Origin: Nonomuraea turcica
GTDB lineage: Bacteria; Actinomycetota; Actinomycetes; Streptosporangiales; Streptosporangiaceae
Direction: 5' to 3'
Length of the DNA stretch: 64,000 nt
Assembly (NCBI RefSeq): GCF_030718205.1
Contig: NZ_JAUZQF010000001.1
Location: forward strand, 186,001 to 250,000
Below are positions 38,301 to 47,548 of the stretch, one piece after another (position 1 is the first letter of the stretch; each line of letters begins with the position of its first letter). Below the pieces are notes generated by a model that saw only the letters and a program-made list of their open reading frames with translations, ran no database searches and had not been told where the DNA came from. Position numbers and translations under genes: made by a program.

Positions 38301-39982
38301 GGGCTGGCGCACTGGTAGCCGGAGGGCAGCTGTGTGTTCCCGTTGGGACGGCTGGCCTGGAAGCCGAACGTGGTGCTCTGGCTCGCCGCGAGCGTGCCGT
38401 TGTGCCCGGCGTTCCTGGCCGTGACGGTCTGCCCGTTGACGGTGAACGCGGCGTTCCACGATCCCGTGACGGTGTGGCCGGCAGGCAGCGTGAACGTCAC
38501 CGTCCAGCCGTTGATCGTGGACGTGCCGGTGTTGGCGACCGTGACGGGCTGGATCACGTAGCCGGTGCCCCACTGGGATTGGGTGGCCGGCGTCGCCGTG
38601 CATCCGCCGGTGGTGGTGCCCCCCGAGGTGGTGACCGTGACCGTGTTGGACACGGGGGAGAGGTTGCCGGCCGCGTCGCGGGCGCGGACCTGGTAGCGGT
38701 AGGTGGTGTTGGCGGTCAGCCCGGTGTCGGTGAACGACGTGGTCGCCGAGGTGCCTGCCTGGGAGAAGGCGCCGCCGGACGAGCCTGGCGCACGCAGGAT
38801 GTCATAGCCGGTCACGCCGACGTTGTCGGTCGAGGCGGTCCACGACAGGGCGGTGCCGGTGCCGGTCGTCCCTGACGCGGCCAGGTTGCCCGGCGCGGTC
38901 GGCGCGGTGGTGTCGGTTCCGCTCGTGGCCGGCGGGATGCGGATGATGCGGTCGTCCTGGGCCACCGGAGTGCCGCGCCCGTCGCGGTTGCTGGTCGCCA
39001 CCCAGAGCCAGCCGTCCCCGCCGACCGCGACCGCGCGCAGCCGACCGTAGGTGGACTGGAGCTCTGCCAGCGGTGTGCCCGCGCCGCCGCTGCTGGTCAG
39101 CGGCACCGTCCACAGCCGCCGGCCCTGCAGCGCCGCCGCGAAGAGCGTGTTGTTGGCGTACGCCAGCCCGCTCGGTGACGCCTCCGCGGTCGTCCACGTG
39201 AGGATCGGGTTGCGGAAGGACGTGTTGCCGCAGGCGCCCTCGCACGTGGGCCAGCCGTAGTTGCCGCCCGCGACGATCTGGTTGATCTCGTCCCAGGTGT
39301 TCTGTCCGAACTCGGTGGCGTACATCCTGCCTTGGGAGTCCCAGGCCAGGCCCTGCACGTTGCGGTGGCCGTAGCTCCAGACGCGGGAGCCGGAGAACGG
39401 GTTGCCCGACGGTATTCCGCCGGTGGGCGTCATGCGCAGGATCTTCCCTGCCGGGCTGTTGAGGTTTTGGGCGTTGGCGGTGTTGCTCGCGTCGCCGGTC
39501 GCCACGTACAGCATGCCGTCAGGGCCGAAGGCGATGCGGCCGCCGTCGTGGATAGCGGCGCTCGGGACTCCGGAGAAGATTACCGTCTGCGTCTGCGGGG
39601 CGCCCAGTTGGAGCCTGACCAGGCGGTTGTCGCCGCTGGTGCTGGTGAAGTACGCGTACACCCAGCCGTCCTGGGCGTAGGAAGGCGACACGGCGATGCC
39701 GAGCAGGCCGCTCTCACCCGAGGCGCTCACCCCGCTGATCGTGGCCACCGTGGTGGGCGTCTGGCCGGGGCGTACTTGGAGGATGCGCCCGGTGTTGCGC
39801 TCGGAGACCAGCGCGCTGCCGTCAGGCAGGAACGCCAGCGCCCAAGGAACCTGCAGGCCCGTGACGGACACCTCCGCCCGGGAGAAGTCGAAACCGCCCA
39901 CCACCTGGGCGCGTGCCTCGGGAACGTTGATGAACAGCGCGAGCAGCGCCAAGACCATGACCGGAACGACACGGGCGCGCAT
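38297..39982 (-). CDS. Secreted PQQ-type sugar dehydrogenase with FN3 and CBM2
   Basis: 561 residues from ATG 39982 (AAGGAG upstream). A signal peptide (1-25, ending PEARA) is followed by a soluble-glucose-dehydrogenase-like six-bladed propeller (about 28-345: VPWALAFLPDGSALVSER, DGGRIAFGPDGMLYVATGD, GHRNVQGLAWD). An FN3 domain (about 355-440) and a C-terminal CBM2 (about 455-561, paired Cys, SQWGTGYV, INGWTV, GSWNA) complete it. The CBM2 points to cellulose or chitin as the anchoring polymer. It would oxidise sugars released at the polysaccharide surface, similar in idea to AA12 enzymes. PQQ biosynthesis genes are not in the window. Confidence 0.92.
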   Translation of the reverse strand: MRARVVPVMVLALLALFINVPEARAQVVGGFDFSRAEVSVTGLQVPWALAFLPDGSALVSERNTGRILQVRPGQTPTTVATISGVSASGESGLLGIAVSPSYAQDGWVYAYFTSTSGDNRLVRLQLGAPQTQTVIFSGVPSAAIHDGGRIAFGPDGMLYVATGDASNTANAQNLNSPAGKILRMTPTGGIPSGNPFSGSRVWSYGHRNVQGLAWDSQGRMYATEFGQNTWDEINQIVAGGNYGWPTCEGACGNTSFRNPILTWTTAEASPSGLAYANNTLFAAALQGRRLWTVPLTSSGGAGTPLAELQSTYGRLRAVAVGGDGWLWVATSNRDGRGTPVAQDDRIIRIPPATSGTDTTAPTAPGNLAASGTTGTGTALSWTASTDNVGVTGYDILRAPGSSGGAFSQAGTSATTSFTDTGLTANTTYRYQVRARDAAGNLSPVSNTVTVTTSGGTTTGGCTATPATQSQWGTGYVIQPVTVANTGTSTINGWTVTFTLPAGHTVTGSWNAAFTVNGQTVTARNAGHNGTLAASQSTTFGFQASRPNGNTQLPSGYQCASP

Positions 39983-40107
39983 GACGGACTCCTTGACCGT
40001 TTCGCCGTGTGCGGATGTCAGCACCGTAGGCATGCGGACGGCCCGGGCTCAATCATCGTGCCGGGCGCGGTCCGGTGATCTGCGGCGACGCCTGAAACTT
40101 TCATGCC

Positions 40108-40147
40108 ATCCACCATTCGGTGGATTTTCGGATCCACCACATCCACC
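40108..40147. promoter_or_regulatory. ATCCACC heptamer cluster upstream of the ABC operon
   Basis: Four copies of ATCCACC in 40 bp: one pair inverted (ATCCACC-ATTC-GGTGGAT, 40108-40125) and two direct copies at 40132 and 40141. The cluster sits 58 bp before the ABC ATPase start and looks like an operator, perhaps for the NarL-type regulator of the same operon. Confidence 0.55.
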
Positions 40148-40204
40148 GCGAATCCCGGCCCACCGGGCGATCCCCGCCGTGACCTGGAAAATCATGATTG
40201 ATCC

Positions 40205-41122
40205 ATGGCAGTCATCGACGTCACCGACCTCACCAAGAGGTACGCGGACCACACCGTACTGAACGGCATCTCGTTCTCCGTCGAAGAAGGCGAGATCTTC
40301 GGCCTTCTCGGTCCCAACGGCACCGGCAAGACCACCACCGTCGAGTGTGTGGAGGGCTTGCGACGCGCCGACGGCGGTTCGATCCGGGTGCTCGGCCTCG
40401 ACCCGATCAGGGACGGCCGCGAGCTGCGCGAGCGCATCGGGGTGCAGCTGCAGCACACCCAACTGCCCGAGAACATCAAGGTCTGGGAGGCGCTCGACCT
40501 GTACGCCTCCTTCTACGCCAAGCCGCGCGACTGGCGCGAGCTGCTGGAGGAGTGGGGCCTGGCCGACAAGCGGAACGCCCGCTTCGGCAAGTTGTCCGGC
40601 GGCCAGAAGCAGCGGCTGTTCATCGCGCTCGCGCTGGTAGGCAACCCGCGGGTGGCGTTCCTCGACGAGCTCACCACCGGACTCGACCCGCAGGCGCGCC
40701 GGGCCACGTGGGAACTGATCAAGAAGGTCCGGGCGTCCGGCGTGACCGTGGTCCTGGTCAGCCACTTCATGGACGAGGTGGAGGAGCTCTGCGACCGCGT
40801 CGCGGTCTTCGACCGGGGCCGCATCGTGGCGACCGGCACGCCGGAGGAGCTGATCGACGGGATCGACGCCGAGCACCAGATGCGGTTCACGCTGATGGCG
40901 GGGGACCGCAGCGACCCGGCCGCCCTGCTGAGCGGCCTGCCCGGCGTGTCGAGCGTGACCCGCGACGGCGACCAGGTGACCGTCACCGGCCGGGGCGACT
41001 TCGCCACCACCGTCACCTCGGCCCTGGCCCGCGACCTCATCCCCGTCGCCGACCTGCGCATCGACAAGCGCACGCTCGACGACGCCTTCCTCGCCCTGAC
41101 CGGCCGCTCGTTCCACCTCTGA
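40205..41122 (+). CDS. ABC transporter ATP-binding protein
   Basis: 305 residues. Walker A GPNGTGKTT (35-43), signature LSGGQKQR (about 141-148), Walker B VAFLDELTTGLDP (LDELT instead of the common LDEPT), and H-loop VSHFMDEV. The C-terminal 80 residues are the usual extension of drug/lipid ABC-2 exporters. Pairs with the permease 12 bp downstream. Confidence 0.93.
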   Translation: MAVIDVTDLTKRYADHTVLNGISFSVEEGEIFGLLGPNGTGKTTTVECVEGLRRADGGSIRVLGLDPIRDGRELRERIGVQLQHTQLPENIKVWEALDLYASFYAKPRDWRELLEEWGLADKRNARFGKLSGGQKQRLFIALALVGNPRVAFLDELTTGLDPQARRATWELIKKVRASGVTVVLVSHFMDEVEELCDRVAVFDRGRIVATGTPEELIDGIDAEHQMRFTLMAGDRSDPAALLSGLPGVSSVTRDGDQVTVTGRGDFATTVTSALARDLIPVADLRIDKRTLDDAFLALTGRSFHL

Positions 41123-41134
41123 GGAGATCCCGAC

Positions 41135-41839
41135 ATGACCGTCATCGCCAAGCTCACCACCGTCGAGCTCAAGTTGCTGGCCCGTGAGCCCGGCTCGATC
41201 TTCACGATCCTCATCCCCCTGTTCATCCTGGTCGCCTTCGGCAGCTCGATCTCGCCGGGCGACACGGTGCTCCTGCCGATGACGCTGGCGATCGCCGTGG
41301 GCCTCGTGGGGTTGTACCAGTTGCCGACCACCCTGGCCACGTACCGGGAACGGGGCATCCTGCGGCGTCTGTCCACTACTCCGGTCCGCCCGGGGAGCAT
41401 GCTGGGGGTTCAGCTCATCCTCCAGCTCGTCCTCGCCTTGACCGCCTGCGCCCTGCTGCTCGCCGTAGCGGGAACCGTCCTGAGCGCGCATGTGCCCTCC
41501 CAGGTGGTGCCGCTCGCCGCTGCCTTCCTGCTGGGCACGGCCGCGATGTTCGCGATCGGCCTGCTGATCGCCGCCGTCGCGGCGAACGGGCGCACCGCCA
41601 ACGGGGTGGGGGTGATGCTGTACTTCCCGATGGCGTACCTCGCCGGACTGATGCAGCCCGTCGAGAACATGCCCGTTATCCTGGCCCGCGTCGGTGAATT
41701 CACCCCCTTGGGCGCTTTTCGGCAGACTCTTCAGGACGTCTGGGCGGGTGTGTCGCCTGATCCTCTGCTGCTGGGTGTCATGGCCGCGTACGCGGTGCTC
41801 GTCAGCCTGGCCGCAGCCAAGTTCTTCCGCTGGGAGTGA
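41135..41839 (+). CDS. ABC-2 type permease
   Basis: 234 residues with six predicted membrane segments and the ABC-2 signature region YRERGILRRLSTTPVRPG between TM2 and TM3. It forms an exporter with the upstream ATPase. Ribosome-binding site GAGGAG before the ATG. The substrate could be a drug, lipid or peptide. Confidence 0.92.
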   Translation: MTVIAKLTTVELKLLAREPGSIFTILIPLFILVAFGSSISPGDTVLLPMTLAIAVGLVGLYQLPTTLATYRERGILRRLSTTPVRPGSMLGVQLILQLVLALTACALLLAVAGTVLSAHVPSQVVPLAAAFLLGTAAMFAIGLLIAAVAANGRTANGVGVMLYFPMAYLAGLMQPVENMPVILARVGEFTPLGAFRQTLQDVWAGVSPDPLLLGVMAAYAVLVSLAAAKFFRWE

Positions 41840-41842
41840 AGG

Positions 41843-43084
41843 GTGCCGACGGTGACGGACACGCGCCTGGACCGATGGGAGCGGCTCCTCGAGCGGCTCA
41901 TGGGCGGCGTTCCGTACCTGCTGCTGGCGATCTCCACGATGCTGTCCTGGCTCACCGACGACCGCGCGTGGACGTACCACCTGGTCACGCTCGGTCTGGC
42001 CGCGCTCGCCGCGGCCTGGATCCGGCTGATGGCGGCCCGCCGACCGGCGATCTACGTCGCCGGCCTGGTCATCCTGATCGCGGTCCTGTGCACACGTGGA
42101 GTCTGGTTCGCCGGCTTCTTCTCCTTCACCGGCTACCTTCACTCTTGGCAACTGCTGAACGGGAAGTGGAGGTTCGCCGGGGTGGCGGCCACGGCTGCGA
42201 TCAGCATCACGGCCTACAGCGGCGGGCTGCCCGAGCCCACCCCGGCCGGGATCCTCACGCACGTGCTCTTCACCGCCGCGGTCGTGGCCGGGGTCAGCTT
42301 GTTCAGCTTCGTCGGCGAGGTCACGGCCGAGCGCAGCGCCGAGCGCAAGAGGATGGTGGCGCGGCTGGAGGAGACGATGCGGGAGAACGCCGGCCTGCAC
42401 GCCCAGCTCCTCGTCCAGGCTCGTGAGGCGGGTGTGCTGGACGAGCGCCAGCGCATGGCGGGGGAGATTCACGACACTCTCGCCCAGGGCCTGACCGGCA
42501 TCATCACCCAGCTCCAGGCCGCCGTGCGCGCCGAGGCCGATCCCTCCGCGTGGCGGCGGCACCTCGACAACGCGACCCGGCTGGCCCGCGAGAGCCTCGC
42601 CGAGGCGCGCAGATCCGTGCACGCCGTAGGGCCAGGGCCGCTGGAGACGACGCCGTTGCCCGACGCCCTCGCGGAGATCACCGCAGGGTGGTCGGAGTTG
42701 AACGGTGTCCGTGCGGAAGCGACCACGATCGGCACGGTCCGCGCGCTGCATCCGGAGGTGGAGGCCACCCTGCTCCGCATCGCACAGGAGGCCCTCGCCA
42801 ACATCGCCAAGCACGCCAGAGCGTCCCGGGTGGGGGTCACGCTGTCGTACATGGAGGACGTGATCACCCTGGACGTACGCGACGACGGCGCCGGCTTCGA
42901 CCCGGCCCGCGCCGTGGACGGGGGCGGCTTCGGCCTGGCGTCGATGCGTAACCGGGTCACCCGCCTGGCCGGCCGCTTCGAGGTGGAGTCCGAGCCGGGC
43001 GCGGGCACCGCGATCTCCGCCGCGGTCCCGGCCATACTCAAGGAGCCCTTCAAAGAGACGTTCGAGGAGACCCGGAGTGTCTGA
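41843..43084 (+). CDS. NarL-type sensor histidine kinase
   Basis: 413 residues, GTG start 3 bp after the permease stop. Five or six N-terminal membrane segments (about 20-155) with almost no extracytoplasmic domain, a coiled coil, a HisKA_3 domain with ERQRMAGEIHDTLAQG (His210) and a HATPase_c domain (EALANIAKHARAS, DDGAGFDP, GGFGLASMRNR). The intramembrane-sensing layout and operon suggest it monitors the ABC exporter or its substrate at the membrane. Confidence 0.93.
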   Translation: MPTVTDTRLDRWERLLERLMGGVPYLLLAISTMLSWLTDDRAWTYHLVTLGLAALAAAWIRLMAARRPAIYVAGLVILIAVLCTRGVWFAGFFSFTGYLHSWQLLNGKWRFAGVAATAAISITAYSGGLPEPTPAGILTHVLFTAAVVAGVSLFSFVGEVTAERSAERKRMVARLEETMRENAGLHAQLLVQAREAGVLDERQRMAGEIHDTLAQGLTGIITQLQAAVRAEADPSAWRRHLDNATRLARESLAEARRSVHAVGPGPLETTPLPDALAEITAGWSELNGVRAEATTIGTVRALHPEVEATLLRIAQEALANIAKHARASRVGVTLSYMEDVITLDVRDDGAGFDPARAVDGGGFGLASMRNRVTRLAGRFEVESEPGAGTAISAAVPAILKEPFKETFEETRSV

Positions 43085-43712
43085 GGCCCCCATCCGGCTG
43101 CTCATCGCCGACGATCATCCCATCGTCCGTGACGGCCTGCGCGGCATGTTCACCGGCGATCCCGGCTTCGAGGTGCTGGCCGAGGCCGGCGACGGCGCCC
43201 AAGCAGTCGAGCTCGCCCGGGCACTGGACCCCGATGTCATCCTCATGGACCTGCGCATGCCCAGGATGGACGGGGTGACGGCCATCAGGGAGCTGGCCAG
43301 GCTGGGCCTCAAGGCCCGCGTGCTCGTCTTGACCACGTACGACACCGACAGCGACGTGCTGCCCGCGATCGAGGCCGGCGCCACGGGCTACCTCCTCAAG
43401 GACGCCCTTCGCGACGAGCTCGTGCGGGCCGTGGCCGCGGCGGCGCGCGGCGAGGCCGCACTCGCCCCATCAGTCGCCACCCGCCTGCTCGGCCAGGTAC
43501 GCACTCCGGTCGACCCGCTGAGCACGCGGGAGCTGGAGATCCTGAAGCTGATCGCCCAGGGCACCACCAACCGCGAGGCGGCCGCCCGCCTGTTCATCAG
43601 CGAGGCCACGGTCAAGACGCACGTGCTGCACATTTACGCCAAGCTCGGCGTCAACGACCGCGCGGCCGCCGTCGCTGTCGCCTTCCAACGCGGCCTGCTT
43701 CCACTGGAGTAG
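43077..43712 (+). CDS. NarL/FixJ-family response regulator
   Basis: 211 residues, overlapping the kinase gene by 8 bp. Receiver domain with D12-D13, phosphoacceptor D58, T86-T87 and K109 (YLLKDA), then a LuxR-type HTH (about 145-205, LSTRELEILKLIAQG and ATVKTHVLHIYAKLGV). Likely activates its own operon, perhaps through the ATCCACC cluster. Its 3' end overlaps the convergent DUF817 gene by 62 bp. Confidence 0.93.
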   Translation: MSEAPIRLLIADDHPIVRDGLRGMFTGDPGFEVLAEAGDGAQAVELARALDPDVILMDLRMPRMDGVTAIRELARLGLKARVLVLTTYDTDSDVLPAIEAGATGYLLKDALRDELVRAVAAAARGEAALAPSVATRLLGQVRTPVDPLSTRELEILKLIAQGTTNREAAARLFISEATVKTHVLHIYAKLGVNDRAAAVAVAFQRGLLPLE

Positions 43713-44490
43713 AGGCCCAGGTCGTCGGCTGGTGCAGCCGTCCCTGGCTCGCCTGGCAGGAAGCGACCATCACGAACGTGACGCTGACCAGCAGCGCCCA
43801 GGCCCCGAACTTGGCGGGGTGGACCAGCTGCCAGGTCTCCCGCTGGTGCGGGTACTGCCAGGCGCCGAGGTAGGTCGCGATGTTCTCGGCCACCCACAAG
43901 AAGAATCCGATGAGCGTGAACGACAGCGCCAGCGGCATCTGGTATCGGTGCTCGCCCACGGTGAAGTGCACCACCGTCCCCCACGTGACCAGGACGAGCG
44001 CGAGGGCCAGCGGGATCCGCAGGTCGATCCACCAGTGCCGGCTGACGAAGTTGACGTAGATCGCCAGCGCCACCAGGGTCACCGGAACCGTTCGGTAGGC
44101 CACCAGGCGCAACGAGAAGATCCGCCAGGCCGAGCAGACGTAGCTGCCCACGGCGGCGTAGAGGAACCCGCTGTACAGCGGCACCCCGCCCACCTTGGTA
44201 TAGGCATCCTCGGGATAGCTCCACGAGCCGAGCCGTACCTTGATCATCTCAAAGGCCAGCCCGACCACATGGAACGCGGCGATGACGGCCGTCTCCTGAC
44301 TGCTCTCCCACCGCAGCGCACGGAAGATCACCGCCACTGCCACGGCATAGACCAGCAGTGCGTCATAGCGCGGGATCGGCAGCGGCAGGACAGACGAAGC
44401 GGCGAGCCCCGCGAACAGGGCGACCGCGAACGCGCACGACTTCGCCTCGGCCCACGCGAAGCGGAACATCTGGGCGACGAAGAACCTCAC
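43651..44490 (-). CDS. DUF817 family membrane protein
   Basis: 279 residues with about eight hydrophobic segments. Family blocks: FEMIKVRLGSWSYPE, VPLYSGFLYAAVGSYVCSAWR, NFVSRHWWIDLR and AENIATYLGAWQYPHQ. Function unknown. The last 30 residues (after VMVASCQASQG) are basic and low-complexity and are encoded by DNA shared with the 3' end of the response regulator gene; the stop may have drifted into it. Confidence 0.85.
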   Translation of the reverse strand: MRFFVAQMFRFAWAEAKSCAFAVALFAGLAASSVLPLPIPRYDALLVYAVAVAVIFRALRWESSQETAVIAAFHVVGLAFEMIKVRLGSWSYPEDAYTKVGGVPLYSGFLYAAVGSYVCSAWRIFSLRLVAYRTVPVTLVALAIYVNFVSRHWWIDLRIPLALALVLVTWGTVVHFTVGEHRYQMPLALSFTLIGFFLWVAENIATYLGAWQYPHQRETWQLVHPAKFGAWALLVSVTFVMVASCQASQGRLHQPTTWASTPVEAGRVGRRQRRRPRGR

Positions 44491-44580
44491 GCCCTTATCC
44501 GACCGCCCGAACAGCGCCGATGTTTACCGCATTTTGGGGAGGTTAAGTGAAGAAATCGCTCACCCGCGCCGCGCGATTGA

Positions 44581-45018
44581 TCAGTCCAGGCAGAACTCGT
44601 TGCCCTCGGGGTCGGCCATCATGATGTGACCAGCGCCGAGAGGGGGAGCGGGCTCGTAGCGCTGGAGCCGGGTGGCGCCGTGGGAGACGAGCCGTTCAGC
44701 CTCCGCCTCCAGGGCCGCCATCCGCGCGTCGCCCTCGAGCCCGGGAGCGGCCCGCACATCGAGGTGCACGCGGTTCTTGGCCTGCTTGCCCTCCGGCACC
44801 CGTTGAAAGAACAGCCGCGGCCCGGAGCCTTCGGGGTCGACCACCGCCGAGGCGTCGTTGCGGCGCTCGGGCGGCACGCCCATCGCCTCCAGGGCCTGCT
44901 CCCACGACGTGAAGCCGGGGGGCGGGTCCTGCAGCCGGTAGCCGAGGGCTTCGGCCCAGAATGCCGACAACCCGGCCGGGTCGGCGCAGTCGAAGGTGAT
45001 CTGTACGTCGCGGGCCAT
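44581..45018 (-). CDS. VOC superfamily (glyoxalase-like) protein
   Basis: 145 residues, two beta-alpha-beta-beta-beta modules: VQITFDCADPAGLSAFWAEALGYRL and later RVHLDVRAA, ending MMADPEGNEFCLD. This is the Glyoxalase_6 type, mostly of unknown substrate; some bind drugs such as bleomycin. Starts 1 bp after the stop of the DinB gene, same strand, likely one transcript. Confidence 0.88.
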   Translation of the reverse strand: MARDVQITFDCADPAGLSAFWAEALGYRLQDPPPGFTSWEQALEAMGVPPERRNDASAVVDPEGSGPRLFFQRVPEGKQAKNRVHLDVRAAPGLEGDARMAALEAEAERLVSHGATRLQRYEPAPPLGAGHIMMADPEGNEFCLD

Positions 45019-45019
45019 C

Positions 45020-45613
45020 TCAGCTCGCCTCCTGTCGGATCTGCTGGTGGGTGTGCAGGTAGAGGTCGCGGAGCAGGCACACCTCGGCCAGATGGTGGAT
45101 CAGCTCGCGGTTGATGTGCAGCACCAGGGCTGCCAGGGGACGCTCGCCGTACGGTCCCTCTGCCTCCCCGCACGGGCGGGCGAGGCCGGTTTCGCCGAGG
45201 GACTCGACCCCGGCCAGCCACGTGGCGTACTCGGCGTCGAGCTGGGCCAGCGCCGTGTCCGCGGTCGCGGCGTACTCGAACGACTCGTAGTCGGTGGCCG
45301 CGCGACCGAAGTGCGCGGCGTTGCGCATCGCGAGCACGCCGACGATCACGTGCCCGAGTCGCCAGGCGATCGTCGTGAACGGTGGCGGATCGGGCATCGG
45401 CATCGCGAAGTCGATGGTCATCGCGCCGGACCCGGCCTGCACCGGTGCGGTGCCGGTGCCGCGCGGGCGCACGCTCCAGCAGCCGGGCGCCGGCTCCCAG
45501 AAGTATTCGTCGTCGGTGAGCCCGTCGAGGCGAGCGCGCAGCTGCTCGGTCCAATGCCAGTCGATCTGCTCTCGGAGCAGGGGATTCCAGGTCTGGTCGG
45601 TCATGGTGCTCAC
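45020..45613 (-). CDS. DinB-like domain protein
   Basis: 197 residues. Four-helix DinB fold with putative metal His residues (IAWRLGHVIVGVL, and INRELIHHLAEVCLLRDLY near the C-terminus). Family members include thiol-dependent transferases. In an operon with the VOC gene and divergent from a WYL regulator 53 bp away. Confidence 0.85.
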   Translation of the reverse strand: MSTMTDQTWNPLLREQIDWHWTEQLRARLDGLTDDEYFWEPAPGCWSVRPRGTGTAPVQAGSGAMTIDFAMPMPDPPPFTTIAWRLGHVIVGVLAMRNAAHFGRAATDYESFEYAATADTALAQLDAEYATWLAGVESLGETGLARPCGEAEGPYGERPLAALVLHINRELIHHLAEVCLLRDLYLHTHQQIRQEAS

Positions 45614-45666
45614 CTTGCCGCATATAGCGGACAGAGTCGTTCCGTGATCTGTGGGACGATGAGCGC

Positions 45667-46641
45667 GTGACCGTCGAGGCGACGACCGAGCGGGTGCTGC
45701 GGATGCTGGCGCTGCTGCAGCACCGGCCGTCCTGGACCGCCGCCGAGCTCGCCGCCGAGCTGGGGGTCACCGACCGCTCGGTGCGCCGCGACGTGGAGCG
45801 GCTGCGTGCGCTCGGCTACCCCGTGCACGCGACCGCGGGCGTCGGCGGCGGCTACCAGCTCGGCGCGGGCACCCGGCTGCCGCCGCTGCTCCTCGACGAC
45901 GAGGAGGCGATCGCGACGGCGGTGTCCCTGCGGCTGGCGTCGGGTGGCACGGTCGCCGGCGCGGGCGAGGCGGCGCTGCGGGCGCTGACGAAGCTCGACC
46001 AGGTGATGCCGCCCCGGCTGCGCGCCGAGGTCCGGGCGGTGCACGGCGCCACCGAGACCCTGGTCGGCCCCGGGATCGAGATCGACCCGGAGCTGCTGGT
46101 GACGCTCGCGCGGGCCTGTCGCGACGCCGTGCGGGTGCGGTTCCGGTACGCCGGCCGCGACGGCGGGGAGCGCGAGCGCACGGTCGAGCCGGTGCGGATG
46201 GTCGCCACCGGCCGCCGCTGGTACCTGATGGCCTGGGACGTCGACCGCGACGACTGGCGCACCTTCCGGCTGGACCGGATGCGCGAGGTGGCGGCGACGA
46301 CCTGGCGCTTCCGGCCGAGGGAGCATCCGGACCCGGTCGCCTTCGTGCAGCGGGGCGTGACGGAGGCGCCGTACCGCTATCTCGCCCGGGTGCGGGTGCA
46401 CGCCAGGACCGACCTGGTCCGGGAGCTGGTGCCGCCCCAGGTGGGGCGCGTCGAGGACGATCGCGACGGGTGGTGCGTGCTCGTCGTCGGCGGGGATGAC
46501 CTGGACTGGATGGCCGTGCACGTGGCCCGGATGGGCTTCGAGGCGGAGGTGCTGGAGCCTCCGGAGCTGCGGGAGGCCATTGCCCGGCTCGCCCGCCGCC
46601 TCGCGGCGATGGCCGCCCGCGTTGCTACCGATCGGCGGTGA
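45667..46641 (+). CDS. DeoR-like HTH and WYL domain transcriptional regulator
   Basis: 324 residues, GTG start. N-terminal winged HTH (about 5-60, WTAAELAAELGVTDRSVRRDVERLRALG), then a WYL domain (about 145-220: RYAGRDGGERERTVEPVRMVATGRRWYL) and a WCX extension. Ligand-binding regulators of this class often sit beside the genes they control, here the divergent DinB-VOC pair. The 3' end overlaps the convergent XRE gene by 17 bp. Confidence 0.9.
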   Translation: MTVEATTERVLRMLALLQHRPSWTAAELAAELGVTDRSVRRDVERLRALGYPVHATAGVGGGYQLGAGTRLPPLLLDDEEAIATAVSLRLASGGTVAGAGEAALRALTKLDQVMPPRLRAEVRAVHGATETLVGPGIEIDPELLVTLARACRDAVRVRFRYAGRDGGERERTVEPVRMVATGRRWYLMAWDVDRDDWRTFRLDRMREVAATTWRFRPREHPDPVAFVQRGVTEAPYRYLARVRVHARTDLVRELVPPQVGRVEDDRDGWCVLVVGGDDLDWMAVHVARMGFEAEVLEPPELREAIARLARRLAAMAARVATDRR

Positions 46642-47446
46642 CGGCGAGGGTGCCGAGCAAGGCGAGCGCGTCGGCGCTCGGGGAGCCGGGTTCGGCGTGG
46701 TAGACGACGAGTTGCTGGCCGGGTGCGGCGCGCACGTCGAAGCTTTGCATGCGCAGCGTGAGTTCGCCGACGTCGCGGTGGTGAAAGGTCTTCACCTCGG
46801 CGCGTTTGCCGCGCGCCTCGTTTCGCCGCCACAGCTCCGCGAACTCCGGACTCCGGTCCAGCATGAGGCCCAGCACCTCGCGTACGCGTGGATGGTGCGG
46901 ATATTGCCCGTGGAGCAGCCGGAAGCCGGCCACCGTGTTGACGGCGGCGGCCTCCCAATCCCCGTAGAACGACCGCGCGTCCGGATCGAGGAAGAGTTTG
47001 ACCAGGAGGTTGGCGCCGCCGTGGAAGCCTTCGAAGAGCGCGTATCCGAGCCGGTTGCCGGCGAGCACGTCGTAGGCCCGCCCGAGCACCAGCGCCGGGT
47101 TGTGCGGCCAGCCGTCGAGCAGCTGGAGCAACTCGGGGTCCACGCGTTCGGGGGCGGACCAGGCGGGCCGTGGGGTGAGGCCGGCGAGCCGGAACAGGTG
47201 GGCGCGGGCGTCGTCGTCGAGGTGGAGTACGGCCCCCAACGCGGCCAGGACCTGTGGTGACGGGTTGCGTTCCCGGCCTTGCTCCAGCCGTACGTAATAG
47301 TCCACGCTGACGTCGGCCAGCATCGCGACCTCCTCGCGCCGCAGCCCCGGTACGCGCCGCCGCGAGCCGGCGGGCAGGCCGGCGTCTTCGGGGCGTACGC
47401 GGGCCCGGTGGCTGCGGAGGAAGTCCCCCAGAGGCGTTTCCGTCAT
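46625..47446 (-). CDS. XRE regulator with MmyB-like ligand-binding domain
   Basis: 273 residues from ATG 47446; the open frame extends far upstream but only as a shadow of the SDR gene. The N-terminal HTH (LGDFLRSHRARVRPEDAGLP, LRREEVAMLADVSVDYYVRLEQGR) is followed by the MmyB-like domain typical of this actinomycete family (NALLFGD-type blocks, here YDVLAGNRLGYALF and FYGDWEAAAVNTVAGFR). Regulators of this type usually repress a divergent SDR gene. The SDR gene 103 bp away is the likely target. Confidence 0.92.
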   Translation of the reverse strand: MTETPLGDFLRSHRARVRPEDAGLPAGSRRRVPGLRREEVAMLADVSVDYYVRLEQGRERNPSPQVLAALGAVLHLDDDARAHLFRLAGLTPRPAWSAPERVDPELLQLLDGWPHNPALVLGRAYDVLAGNRLGYALFEGFHGGANLLVKLFLDPDARSFYGDWEAAAVNTVAGFRLLHGQYPHHPRVREVLGLMLDRSPEFAELWRRNEARGKRAEVKTFHHRDVGELTLRMQSFDVRAAPGQQLVVYHAEPGSPSADALALLGTLAVTADR

Positions 47447-47548
47447 GCCATCAAGCGTAGGCGTGAACCGCCGACCGAGGGTGGGTGCGCTACTCCCAGG
47501 CTCACCGCGGCCTGGGCCACCTCCGTCATGCACCCGAAGCTCGAAACC

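Noticed and set aside
40049..43105. 1018-codon minus-strand frame opposite the ABC operon
   Set aside because: Covers four well-supported plus-strand genes; composition is antisense-like.
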